DNA of 39,135 bases, taken from assembly GCA_030680995.1 (NCBI GenBank), contig JAUXUM010000210.1, forward strand, positions 1 through 39,135. Reading direction: 5' to 3'. Positions within the stretch are counted from its first letter, which is position 1, and every line of letters begins with the position of its first letter. Under the pieces are notes generated by a model. The model was not told the origin of the DNA, did no database searches, and saw only the letters and a program-made list of their open reading frames with translations. The position numbers and the translations under genes are program-made. The DNA comes from Devosia sp. Its GTDB lineage: Bacteria > Pseudomonadota > Alphaproteobacteria > Rhizobiales > Devosiaceae. Positions 10,090-18,792 of the stretch are shown here, one piece after another.

Positions 10090-10994
10090 GGGCCGCTCCG
10101 CGTGCGCAATCTTGGATCGGCCCAGGCGCCCAGAAGATCGGCCATGAGCAGGGCGCAGCTCATGGAGGCCATCAGCGCCAGCAGGGTGCCGCGGATCACC
10201 AAAGCGTCTCGCTCGGCGACGGCGGCCAGGATCAGCCGCCCCAGTCCCGGCAGGTAAAAGACGTTCTCGACGACGATGCTCGTGGCAATGAGCAGGGCGA
10301 ACAGCGGTCCTGTGATCGCAAGCACCGGCAGCAGCGCGTTGCGGAGGCCACGCTTCCAGATTGCCTGGCGCAAGCTCAGGCCCTTGATTTGCGCGGTACG
10401 GATGAAATCCGCCGCCTTCGCGTCGACCATCGCGTCGACCATCGCGTCGCGCATGGCGCGGGCAAGGATTGCCGCGCCCGGCAGGGCCAGGGTGAACGCG
10501 GGCAGGATTAGCGATGCGGCGGCGCCGGCGGGATTCTGCCCCCATGGGACGAAGCCGCCCGATGGCAGCCAACGCAATTGGGCCGAAACCAGCAGCACCA
10601 GCAGCATCCCGAACCAGAAGCCGGGCACCCCGGCCGCAATAAGCGTAGCGCCATGCAGCACCCGGTCAGCCGGAGCTCCCCGCTTCCATGCTGCCAGCAC
10701 TCCAAGCGGCAACCCGATCGCGACAGCGAGCAGCATGGCCGCTACCGCCAACGGCAGCGTCACCGCCATTCTTTCGGCGATGAGGGCGCCGACCGGCGCA
10801 TTCGCCATGGCTGAAGTACCAAAATCGCCGAGCAGGGCGCCACCAAGCCAGCCGGCAAAGCGCTGCCAGACTGGAGCGGTGTCTGCGTCAGGCAAGAAAT
10901 CAAGCACGAGAAAGACGACGAGAATGGCAAGGAGCAGGGTGATTGCGAGCCCGGCCACACGCTTGAGAACGAAGCCGATCATCAGTCGCCACAA
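10086..10994 (-). CDS. Peptide-type ABC transporter permease (DppB-like)
   Basis: 302 aa, TM-rich, DFIRTAQIKGLS EAA-type loop, ERDALVIRGTLL; overlaps the DppC-like gene. Confidence 0.88.
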   Translation of the reverse strand: MWRLMIGFVLKRVAGLAITLLLAILVVFLVLDFLPDADTAPVWQRFAGWLGGALLGDFGTSAMANAPVGALIAERMAVTLPLAVAAMLLAVAIGLPLGVLAAWKRGAPADRVLHGATLIAAGVPGFWFGMLLVLLVSAQLRWLPSGGFVPWGQNPAGAAASLILPAFTLALPGAAILARAMRDAMVDAMVDAKAADFIRTAQIKGLSLRQAIWKRGLRNALLPVLAITGPLFALLIATSIVVENVFYLPGLGRLILAAVAERDALVIRGTLLALMASMSCALLMADLLGAWADPRLRTRSGP

Positions 10995-11006
10995 ACACCG
11001 TCGGCC

Positions 11007-11026
11007 ATTCCGGCGGAGGCCGGAAT
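11007..11026. repeat. REP-like extragenic palindrome
   Basis: ATTCCGGC-ggag-GCCGGAAT, perfect 8-bp arms, in the CATTCCGGC..GCCGGAATCCAG context common in proteobacterial intergenic repeats. Confidence 0.55.
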
Positions 11027-11100
11027 CCAGCTAGGTGGCCAATACTAGTCAGAATTTGCTCGAAATCCAGTGCTGATCGGGCGGCCGCAATCGCCCGGAG

Positions 11101-12678
11101 CTAGGCGTGCCGCCGCGCGCTCCAGCGCGTGGCCAGGACCACTGGCACCAGCCCCACCAGCACGATGCTGAGCGCCGGCAACGCGGCCTCGGCGAACAAG
11201 CTCACATTGGCCCGCGCATAAACCACTGTCGCCAGCGTTTCGACACCCAGCGGACGGAGCAGCAGCGTTGCCGGCAGTTCCTTGACGATCTCCACGAAGA
11301 CCAGCGTGGCGGCCGACAGGATGGCAGGCGTCAGGGTCGGAAGGTCGACGCGCCAGAGCAGGCTCCATCCCTTCACCCCCAGCACCCGGCCGGCGTCGAG
11401 CATCGCGTCGCCGCGCTTCTTCATGGCCGCGTCCAGGGTCGAGTGGCTGACCGCGAGGAAGCGGATCGAATAGACATAGAGCAGGGCCGCAACGGAGCCG
11501 GACAGGATCAGTCCCGGGCGCCACGCGAAGAGCTCCATCGTCCAGCCGTTGAACCAGCGGTCTATCGCGCCGAGCGGCTGCAGCAGGCCGAGCGCCAGCA
11601 CGGTTCCGGGAATCGCGTAGCCGAGGGTTGCCAGCTTGACCGCCCCTCGCGCGCTCATCCGTGCCCGCGGGCTGCTCTGGCGCGCGGCGAAAAGCCCGAT
11701 GATCACGGTCAGCAGCGCGCCGCAGCCGGCCAGTGTAACGGTCGTGAGCCCGGCCGACATGGTGAGATCGAGCGTCTCGGGCCGCAGGCTGCGCAGCGCC
11801 AGAAACACCAATTGCCCGAACGGCACGCCAAACCCGAGCAGGAAGAGCAGCGTGCAGAACGAGAGCGCCAGCAGCGCCTTGCCGCCGACCAGCCGTTCCA
11901 GGGCAGGTGCGACGCGGCTGTCGCGGTGCACGGCATAGACGCGGTCGTGCCGGGCCCGTTGTTCGGCGAGAATGAGGAGCGCGATGATGAGCACGATGGT
12001 GACGGCGAGTTGGGCCGCGCCGCCGAAATTGGAACGGTTGATCCAAGTGGTGTAGATGACGGCCGTCAGGCTGTTGACGCCGAAATACTGCACCGCGCCC
12101 AGATCGTTGACCACTTCCATCATCGCCAGTGTCGTGCCCACGACGATGGCGGGCCGGCTGAGCGGCAGCGTCACCGAGAAGAAGGTGCGCCAGCCCGTCG
12201 CGCCCAGCGTGCGCGCCGCGCTGTTGATCGAACCCGACTGCATCAGGAAGAAGGCCCGGCAGGCGACATAGACATAGGGATAGAGCACCAGGCTGAGGAC
12301 GATGGCGGCGCCGGTGCCGGTCCGGATATTGGGAAACCAGTAATCTCTGAGTGTTTCGGCCCCGCTCAGCGCCCGCGTCAATTGCTGCGGCGGTCCGGTG
12401 AAATCGAGGAACTCGACATAGGAATAGGCCGCGAGATAGGTGGGAATGGCGAGCGGCAGCACCAGGGCCCACTCGAACAGCCGCCGCCCGGGAAAATCGA
12501 AATGGGTGACCAGCCAGGCGGCGACCAGCCCCATCACCCCGGTGAGCGCCCCCACCCACAGCATCAGCACGCCGGTTTCCCTGAGCGCCGTCGGCAGCAT
12601 GTGGGCGGCCAATCCGTTGCTGCCCTCGAAGATGGCGCCGATCGCCGCGACCGCAAGCCACAGGATCGGCAGGCCCAT
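11101..12678 (-). CDS. Ferric iron ABC transporter permease (FbpB-like); the true start is probably upstream of 12678
   Basis: 525 aa with two permease halves (LPLAIPTYLAAYSY, LGATGWRTFFSVTLPLSRPAIVVG, EIVKELPATLLLRPLG). In-frame sequence continues upstream to the TAG stop of the binding-protein gene. Confidence 0.9.
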   Translation of the reverse strand: MGLPILWLAVAAIGAIFEGSNGLAAHMLPTALRETGVLMLWVGALTGVMGLVAAWLVTHFDFPGRRLFEWALVLPLAIPTYLAAYSYVEFLDFTGPPQQLTRALSGAETLRDYWFPNIRTGTGAAIVLSLVLYPYVYVACRAFFLMQSGSINSAARTLGATGWRTFFSVTLPLSRPAIVVGTTLAMMEVVNDLGAVQYFGVNSLTAVIYTTWINRSNFGGAAQLAVTIVLIIALLILAEQRARHDRVYAVHRDSRVAPALERLVGGKALLALSFCTLLFLLGFGVPFGQLVFLALRSLRPETLDLTMSAGLTTVTLAGCGALLTVIIGLFAARQSSPRARMSARGAVKLATLGYAIPGTVLALGLLQPLGAIDRWFNGWTMELFAWRPGLILSGSVAALLYVYSIRFLAVSHSTLDAAMKKRGDAMLDAGRVLGVKGWSLLWRVDLPTLTPAILSAATLVFVEIVKELPATLLLRPLGVETLATVVYARANVSLFAEAALPALSIVLVGLVPVVLATRWSARRHA

Positions 12679-12774
12679 GATGGCGACGAGCGCAAAAGCG
12701 CCAACCGGCGGGGGACGTCCCCCGCCGGTCTTCCGGATGCGATCGGTGATCGACGCCAGGGAGATGTCGTGCTC

Positions 12775-13815
12775 CTAGTTCTGTGCGCCTTCGTTGAACC
12801 TGAGTTCGTCGACGAGCGCCGCCGCCTCGCCGCGATGGGCGGCCACCTCGGCCAGCGGTACCGGCGAGGGGTTGAGTTCGCCCCAGCTCAGCGTCAACTC
12901 AGCCGGCCTGACCGTGGTCACGGCCGGATACTCGTAGTTGGCGTCGGCATAGAGCTGCTGAGCCTCCGCCGATAGCAGGAAGTCGATGAGCTTGTTCGCG
13001 TTTTCGACATTGGGCGCATGCCTGGCGATGAAGGCGCCAGCGGCGTTCACCTGGGTGCCCTCGCCGTCGGCGTCCGGATAGATGATGCGCGCCGACGCCG
13101 CCCATTGCTTCTGCTCGGGCTCGGTCTCGTTGGTGAGCATCAAGCCCATGTAGTAGGTGTTGGCAATGGCAAGATCACAGGTGCCGTCGAGGATGGCTTT
13201 CACCTGCGCGCGGTCGCTGCCGTTGGGCGCAAAGGCGAGATTGTCGCGCACCGCGGTCAGCCATTCGCGGGTCTTGTCGGCCCCCCACGCCGCGATGCGG
13301 TTGGCGATGAGACCGATATTGTAGACATGATCGCCCGGACGCGTGCAGAGGCGTCCCTTCCATTCCGGTCCGGCGATATTTTCATAGCCGAGCGCGGTCT
13401 CGGTCACCCGATCCCTCGAAACGTAGAAGACACGGGCGCGCAGCGACAGCGCTACCCAGCCATCCTCGTCGTCGCGGAACTCCGCCGGCACGCGTTCGAT
13501 TGCGGGCGTGGTGATTGGCTGGGTCAGACCCTGTTCCTTGGCGCCCACCAGATTGCCGATATCGACGGTCAGCACCACATCGACGGGCGACAGGTCGCCC
13601 TCGGCCGCGACACGCTCCAAAAGGCCGTCACCGGCGAACAGCACGTTGGCCTTGATGCCTGTCTCGGCGCTGAACTTGTCGAGCAGCGGCTGGATCAGAC
13701 CAGGCTCGCGATAGCTGTAGACATTGACTTCGGTGCTCTGGGCAAAGGCGGGTGCGGCGGTGCCGGCAACAACGGCGCTCAGCACGGCCGCCGTCAGTCG
13801 CATCGTCTTGTTCAT
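12775..13815 (-). CDS. Ferric iron ABC transporter substrate-binding protein (FbpA/FutA-like)
   Basis: Signal peptide MNKTMRLTAAVLSAVVAGTAAPAFAQ, then VNVYSYREPGLIQPLLDKFSAETGIKANVLFAGDGLLERVAAEG; start at 13815. Confidence 0.9.
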   Translation of the reverse strand: MNKTMRLTAAVLSAVVAGTAAPAFAQSTEVNVYSYREPGLIQPLLDKFSAETGIKANVLFAGDGLLERVAAEGDLSPVDVVLTVDIGNLVGAKEQGLTQPITTPAIERVPAEFRDDEDGWVALSLRARVFYVSRDRVTETALGYENIAGPEWKGRLCTRPGDHVYNIGLIANRIAAWGADKTREWLTAVRDNLAFAPNGSDRAQVKAILDGTCDLAIANTYYMGLMLTNETEPEQKQWAASARIIYPDADGEGTQVNAAGAFIARHAPNVENANKLIDFLLSAEAQQLYADANYEYPAVTTVRPAELTLSWGELNPSPVPLAEVAAHRGEAAALVDELRFNEGAQN

Positions 13816-13933
13816 CTCGGTCTCCGGTTGCGGGGGGATGCAAGGTCCCCCTTGGGCGCGGCGTTTTCTGCGTAATCTGACCATCTCTGTCAACAAAGCA
13901 CCGGGGCAGAAATCCCCCTTGATCAATCAATAG

Positions 13934-13950
13934 TTTGGAACCGTTCAAAA
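13934..13950. promoter_or_regulatory. Candidate Irr-like iron-responsive operator
   Basis: TTTGGAA-CCG-TTCAAAA, imperfect 7-3-7 inverted repeat about 120 bp upstream of the ferric binding-protein ATG. Confidence 0.3.
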
Positions 13951-14041
13951 CGGGCTGACAAATGCCTCGTGAAAACAGGTTCTAAAGCTCACCGCCTCCA
14001 GCTGGTGCCTGCGTCAATTCGACTTAGAGATAACGGAAACG

Positions 14042-16903
14042 TCATCGGGTGACGAGGTCGACCGGGATCACCAGCGAGAACAGCGTGCCGACCCCGGCGC
14101 TCGGGTCGACCGAGAGCGAGCAGGTATTGACCGCCAGCAGCGAGCGCGTCAGCGCCAGTCCGACGCTGGACCGCACGGGTCTCAGCGCCTCGCCATCCTT
14201 GCCGATGCCATCGCGAAAGACGACGAAGCGCTCTCCTGGATCGGCATTGTGCCCACCGCTGTCGCGAACGTTGACGGCGACGCCGCCATCATCCTCGACC
14301 TGCGCGGAGAGCACGACCGTCCCACCCACCGGCGTCTGATCGATGGCGCTGGCGAGCAGATTGAGGACCGCCTGCCGCATCGAGGCCTGGTCCGCCCGGA
14401 TGCGCGGCAGCCGCTCGGAAATGGCGCTGCGCACCAGCACCCGTGCGTCACTGGCCTGCGCCCGCACCCGCACCACGCAGGTCTCGAGCAGGGCGCCCAG
14501 ATCGAGATCGGCCGGCTGGGCCGCGTAGCGTCCTTCCTTGAGCCGGGCAAAGTCATCGAGTTCGTCCACCAGTACCGCGATCTCCTGACCCGCGGTTTTG
14601 ATATCGCGGGCATATTCGAGATAGCGCTGGTTCTCGATCGTGCCGAAGGCGGCGGAACGGATCAGATCGGAAAAACCGATGATCGTGTTGAGCGGCCTGC
14701 GGACGCCGCGACTCACCCGCGCCAGCATCGAAGGCTCGATGTCCTCGTTGCCCTTGCGGTCCCCGCCGGCCGCCGGCGTGCGGCGGACGAAGCCGAAATA
14801 GCCGGAGACGATGCCGGCCTGTCCCTCGGCAAAGATGAGGAGATCGGTGCGCGGTGCGGCGCCGCTTGCGGCGAGGCTCGGCCGCGCGGTCTCGGCAAAC
14901 CGCGCCGGCTGCTCGAGAAAGGCTCGGAGCGCGGCGCTGCCCTTCGGATCGAGCAGGGTCGAAAGCGGCTTGCCGAGAAGGTCCGCGTCAGCGCCGCCGA
15001 GGTAATCCCGGCCACGGACCGTGATCCCGGTGACGAAGCCTGCCCGATCGGCGGTGAAGAAGCCTTCCTCGCGAAGTTCGGCGAGCGCCTCGGCAAAGGC
15101 CTTGACCACCCCTTCGTGCCCGATGCGCGTTTCGGCGAGGCTGGCGGAGAGCATCAGGGCAGGGCGCCCCTGCCAACTGATCGACTGCAGGCGGGCGGTG
15201 ACCGGCAGGAGCGTACCGCTCCGATTGACCAGATGGGTGACCGGACCGGTATTTGCCGCATCCTCGGATGGGAAGATCGCCGCCAGGCCCGCGGCGCGCA
15301 GGGCATCGACGGTTTCATAGCCGGTAAGATCGGTGAGGGCGCGATTGGCGAACTGCACCTGCTGGTCGCGGAACACCATGATTCCGATCGGCAGCCGGTT
15401 GAGGATGAAGGTCTCCGCCGCGATGTTGACCAAAGCGCCTTCGGTTCCCCCCGCCATGGCCGGCCGGCGCGGTGGCTCGATCGCGGGTTCGATCTCGACC
15501 GGTTCGCCAGCCGTTGTGGTCTCGGTGCCGACGCGGTCGGTGAGGATACGGCTCAACTCGTCGAAATTGTAGCGCGAGACACGTTCGACGATCTCGCGAT
15601 CGGGCGTTTCACTCGCGTCGGTCGGCCTCGTTGCCGGGCCCCCGGAAGGCGCTTCGCTCGGGCTCCCTCCGGTTTCGGGCTCCACCGCATCGGACACCAT
15701 GGGCCTGAAGCCGCGACCGATGACCCGGCAGGTGACCGGGCTGACGGAGGCGCGATCATTGTCTGGTTCCTCGTTGTCTTCAGCGAACTCGATGACCGCC
15801 GCAATGACATCCGGCTCGTCCCCGCGCGGCGCTTCTGCCCCTTGGCGAGGCGTGTCGCCCTCCGCCGCCGGCTCGTCCGCGGGCGAGAAGCTGTTCACCA
15901 ACCTGCCGTGCGGCGGCTCCTGGCGTTCCGGTAACGGCGCGTAGAGTTCGTCATGATCGGCGAGACGGTCGAACAGCGAGGATAGCGAGCGCCCTGGCCC
16001 CACTGCCGGGGGTTGAATCGGCTCGGCCCAATACTCGTCCTCCCCGACACCCCGGTCGCGGTCGACGTCGCTGCTGTCAACCGGCTCCTCGATTGGTGGC
16101 AGACCCATCGGCAGCAGTGGTTCCTCGCCTTCCTCAGGCCCCGCGGCCATCCGGTCAGCCAGCACCGCAAGTCCTTCCGCCGCCCGCACATCCTCGATGC
16201 GCCCCTTCCCGGCATCGGAGTCCAAGGTCTCGATCAGCAGCAGCGAGACGTCCTGCGGCCCGGCCTTGAAGCGAGTCAGCGTCACCGGCCTGCCGGCGAG
16301 CTGGACCTCCCCCGACCCGCTTTCCGGCAAGACCGGAACACCGGCCGCTTCGATCGCCGGCCCGAACCGCTCCATGCCGCGGCGCGTACCGCCACGGAGC
16401 TTTCCGTCTTCGACGACCAGATATTCCGGACCTGGGGGGAACAGCGCTTCGGTGAGGCTGTCGAAGGAAAGTTCCGTCGAGCTCGCGAGCACTTGCGGCT
16501 CGATCGGGTCGGCGCCCACGATCAGCAGTCCTGCTCCGCCGGGCATTTCAAGCGGGGTAACCGTGCAGGTGGCGGAGACCGGTCTCTCGCCGGCAAGGAA
16601 CTGGATGCGGGAAAGGCTGGAGCGGCCGACCGAGCCGAGGCGGACCAGCCGCGCCACCTGGCCCTTGATCGGGACGGGCTCGGGTGCGAGCTTGAGCCCG
16701 TGCTTCTTGAGTCTGGCATTGAAGAAACGCGCGGCGGCGTTGCGCCAGAGCAGGGACTTGCCGTCGCCGGACCACAGCCAGGCCGGCCGGGCATCGGCCC
16801 AATGCACGAGCACCCGGCGCGCCATCGGCGATTTGATCCAATCTTCGCTCACGCGCGCTACACCTTCCGGCTGTGCCAGTTTGGCACAAACCGCACTCCG
16901 CAC
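14042..16903 (-). CDS. PAS-domain histidine-kinase-like protein (PdhS/DivL-like architecture), probable pseudokinase
   Basis: 953 aa; PAS-like region FILNRLPIGIMVFRDQQVQFANRALTDLTGYE, HisKA-like MLARVSRGVRRPLNTIIGFSDLI, HATPase-like C-terminus ending GVGTLFSLVIP. GTG start at 16903; internal starts possible. Confidence 0.85.
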   Translation of the reverse strand: MRSAVCAKLAQPEGVARVSEDWIKSPMARRVLVHWADARPAWLWSGDGKSLLWRNAAARFFNARLKKHGLKLAPEPVPIKGQVARLVRLGSVGRSSLSRIQFLAGERPVSATCTVTPLEMPGGAGLLIVGADPIEPQVLASSTELSFDSLTEALFPPGPEYLVVEDGKLRGGTRRGMERFGPAIEAAGVPVLPESGSGEVQLAGRPVTLTRFKAGPQDVSLLLIETLDSDAGKGRIEDVRAAEGLAVLADRMAAGPEEGEEPLLPMGLPPIEEPVDSSDVDRDRGVGEDEYWAEPIQPPAVGPGRSLSSLFDRLADHDELYAPLPERQEPPHGRLVNSFSPADEPAAEGDTPRQGAEAPRGDEPDVIAAVIEFAEDNEEPDNDRASVSPVTCRVIGRGFRPMVSDAVEPETGGSPSEAPSGGPATRPTDASETPDREIVERVSRYNFDELSRILTDRVGTETTTAGEPVEIEPAIEPPRRPAMAGGTEGALVNIAAETFILNRLPIGIMVFRDQQVQFANRALTDLTGYETVDALRAAGLAAIFPSEDAANTGPVTHLVNRSGTLLPVTARLQSISWQGRPALMLSASLAETRIGHEGVVKAFAEALAELREEGFFTADRAGFVTGITVRGRDYLGGADADLLGKPLSTLLDPKGSAALRAFLEQPARFAETARPSLAASGAAPRTDLLIFAEGQAGIVSGYFGFVRRTPAAGGDRKGNEDIEPSMLARVSRGVRRPLNTIIGFSDLIRSAAFGTIENQRYLEYARDIKTAGQEIAVLVDELDDFARLKEGRYAAQPADLDLGALLETCVVRVRAQASDARVLVRSAISERLPRIRADQASMRQAVLNLLASAIDQTPVGGTVVLSAQVEDDGGVAVNVRDSGGHNADPGERFVVFRDGIGKDGEALRPVRSSVGLALTRSLLAVNTCSLSVDPSAGVGTLFSLVIPVDLVTR

Positions 16904-17077
16904 TTAACTGATCATAAATATAGGCCCCTCCTGCGAGGGTCCATACGCAGATGGGCCTCCGCAGCCTGCAAAACATTGAGATGGTTAAGGTGGAAGCCTT
17001 TAACAATGCTACCACGCAATGCTTAATTCCGCACTTGTCAGCGCGGGCATCAGGACCTATGTTCCGCCCCGCCTTGG

Positions 17078-17154
17078 GCCGCCTTAGCTCAGTTGGTTAG
17101 AGCACTAGATTGTGGATCTAGGGGTCCCCCGTTCAAGCCGGGGAGGCGGTACCA
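17078..17154 (+). tRNA. tRNA-His (GTG anticodon), CCA encoded
   Basis: Cloverleaf read by eye: acceptor GCCGCCT/AGGCGGT, anticodon stem CTAGA-TTGTGGA-TCTAG, T arm CCCCG-TTCAAGC-CGGGG, A73 then CCA. Confidence 0.95.
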
Positions 17155-17456
17155 TTTCTTCTCACGGGTTGCGATCGTTGCAGCGCCGGATCGCGCTTGA
17201 AGCCGGTCCACACTCCCGGTTGCATTCCCCGACGCCGAGGTTTCGAACTCGCCGGCGCATGCGCGCGGCCTTGCTCTTCCCTTGAATAGGCAGCTTTTGC
17301 ACACTATATAAAAAACACATTTGGATGGTCATGCTGCAAATTCAGCAGCAAATCGGCACCTCCAAGAAACGCAGAAGCAGTGCGCTTCGCCTTTGGCGAG
17401 GCCGAAACGGCGTACCCGAGTTTTTACTCGCGTTGCCGAGAGAGTCATGAACCAAA

Positions 17457-17747
17457 ATGAAAATCATACAATACGACGCCAGTGCGGAACTCTATCTTGG
17501 CAGGGATCCCAAGGTTGCGCGCGGCCTTGGCTTCAAGCGCTTCGAAACGGCTGCCGCCGCCATTCGATTTGCTGTCGAGGAAGCCACGCCGAACAGTCTG
17601 CGGGGAGCGGTACTTGAAGTCGGGAGCACACGCTTTTCCGGTCCGGAGATCGCCGCGCTTTACACAGACCCGGCCTATCCCCTGCCAAGGGACACTGAAC
17701 GTGCCACGGCCGAAGAGCGCCGGGTCCGGGCACTTGAGGCCGCGTAA
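17457..17747 (+). CDS. Conserved hypothetical protein, 96 aa
   Basis: MKIIQYDASAELYLGRDPKVARGLGFKRFETAAAAIRFAVEEA...; coherent soluble composition and no competing frame. Confidence 0.7.
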   Translation: MKIIQYDASAELYLGRDPKVARGLGFKRFETAAAAIRFAVEEATPNSLRGAVLEVGSTRFSGPEIAALYTDPAYPLPRDTERATAEERRVRALEAA

Positions 17748-18019
17748 GGTCCGCTACATGAATGGGGCCGCTGCCGTGCCTCGCCACGTTTGTCGGCTCG
17801 TGTCAGACTCGGCTGACGTTTTCACGTTTGCCTCAATGGCTGACCGCGTCCCTGTTGGACAGAGAACTACTGTCGGCCGCCCTCTTGGCCCCGGTGGAGC
17901 GTGCCTTTCGCCAAACACCTTCCTGCGTCCGGCGCGCGCCCGCCGCCGCGCGGTCGCCCCTGCGGCCGGCACCGTCCGTTGATCTCCAGCAAGGCTGTCG
18001 CAGGTTGCGAGGCCGCGCG

Positions 18020-18310
18020 TCAGGATGCGCGCGCTTGGGCACCGACCTCCGCGCCGGCCTCGCCGCCAAGGGGCCGGGACCGCCGGCGGCGAAGCACCAT
18101 CCACACCCAAGCCAGCCACGAGAGTACCCACGCGGCAAGCACGAAAACCATGCCGACATTGGCGAGCGCAAAGTTGGGCAGATCGGCAAGTCCTGCCTCG
18201 GGCGCCGCGGTCAGCCAGGCAGCGACGAGGCCGACCACGACGAGGTTGAAAATCGCGAAGCCGAGCCGGCGCGGATGCCGTAACAGTGTCCGGAGGAATT
18301 TCTGGCTCAT
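18020..18310 (-). CDS. Small membrane protein, hypothetical
   Basis: MSQKFLRTLLRHPRRLGFAIFNLVVVGLVAAWLTAAPEAG...VFVLAAWVLSWLAWVWMVLRRRR: two TM helices; start overlaps the upstream gene stop (ATGA). Confidence 0.65.
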   Translation of the reverse strand: MSQKFLRTLLRHPRRLGFAIFNLVVVGLVAAWLTAAPEAGLADLPNFALANVGMVFVLAAWVLSWLAWVWMVLRRRRSRPLGGEAGAEVGAQARAS

Positions 18311-18618
18311 GAGGCGCTCAGTTCGGGAACGCGCTGGACGCGCTTGACATGCGAATGCAACGGCACGACCTGCGGAACCCGCGGCGGAGCAACCGGGGCC
18401 CTGTCCTGCCCGTAGACCCACACCAGCCGTAGCGCCGCGCCCTGCTGGTCTTCGACCATCACGTCGGCGTCGTGGCGCATCGCCCCCATCAGGTCGGCCA
18501 TGACGATGGCGCTGTTGACCGCCTGCGGTTGCGAGTGGTGGCGGGCCATGGTCCGTCCCTCCAGCGTCACCAGCCAGTGGCCGTTGTACCGGATCACGAA
18601 ATAACGCGCGTGGCTCAT
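18307..18618 (-). CDS. Hypothetical protein, DUF2188-like
   Basis: MSHARYFVIRYNGHWLVTLEGRTMARHHSQPQAVNSAIVMADLMGAMRHDADVMVEDQQG... Confidence 0.65.
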   Translation of the reverse strand: MSHARYFVIRYNGHWLVTLEGRTMARHHSQPQAVNSAIVMADLMGAMRHDADVMVEDQQGAALRLVWVYGQDRAPVAPPRVPQVVPLHSHVKRVQRVPELSAS

Positions 18619-18792
18619 CCAGACCTCCTGCGCAATGCGGGTTTTTGCACAACGCGGTTCGTACCCATGCGGTTGCCGCCGGGTGTGATCGCGGATTAAC
18701 GGAAGATGAACGGCGCATTCGCCCCCGGTTCAATGGAAGAGGCGTAGGCAAGCACCCACCGCAATCACACCGACGTTCCATGAGGGGCACAA

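Noticed and set aside
11107-12975. 622-aa plus-strand ORF opposite the iron permease
   Set aside because: Composition (RHGQGE-rich) typical of antisense frame; opposite strand is an unmistakable FbpB-like permease.
14249-15934. 561-aa plus-strand ORF opposite the histidine-kinase-like gene
   Set aside because: Shadow ORF; no recognisable domain and biased composition.
17089-17304. 71-aa minus-strand ORF ending in LPGLNGGPLDPQSSALTN
   Set aside because: It is the antisense of tRNA-His, a common spurious annotation.
17754-18131. 125-aa minus-strand ORF and overlapping plus-strand ORFs near 17762-18347
   Set aside because: Several mutually overlapping low-complexity frames with no coherent domain; only the 18020-18310 membrane frame is supported by translational coupling.
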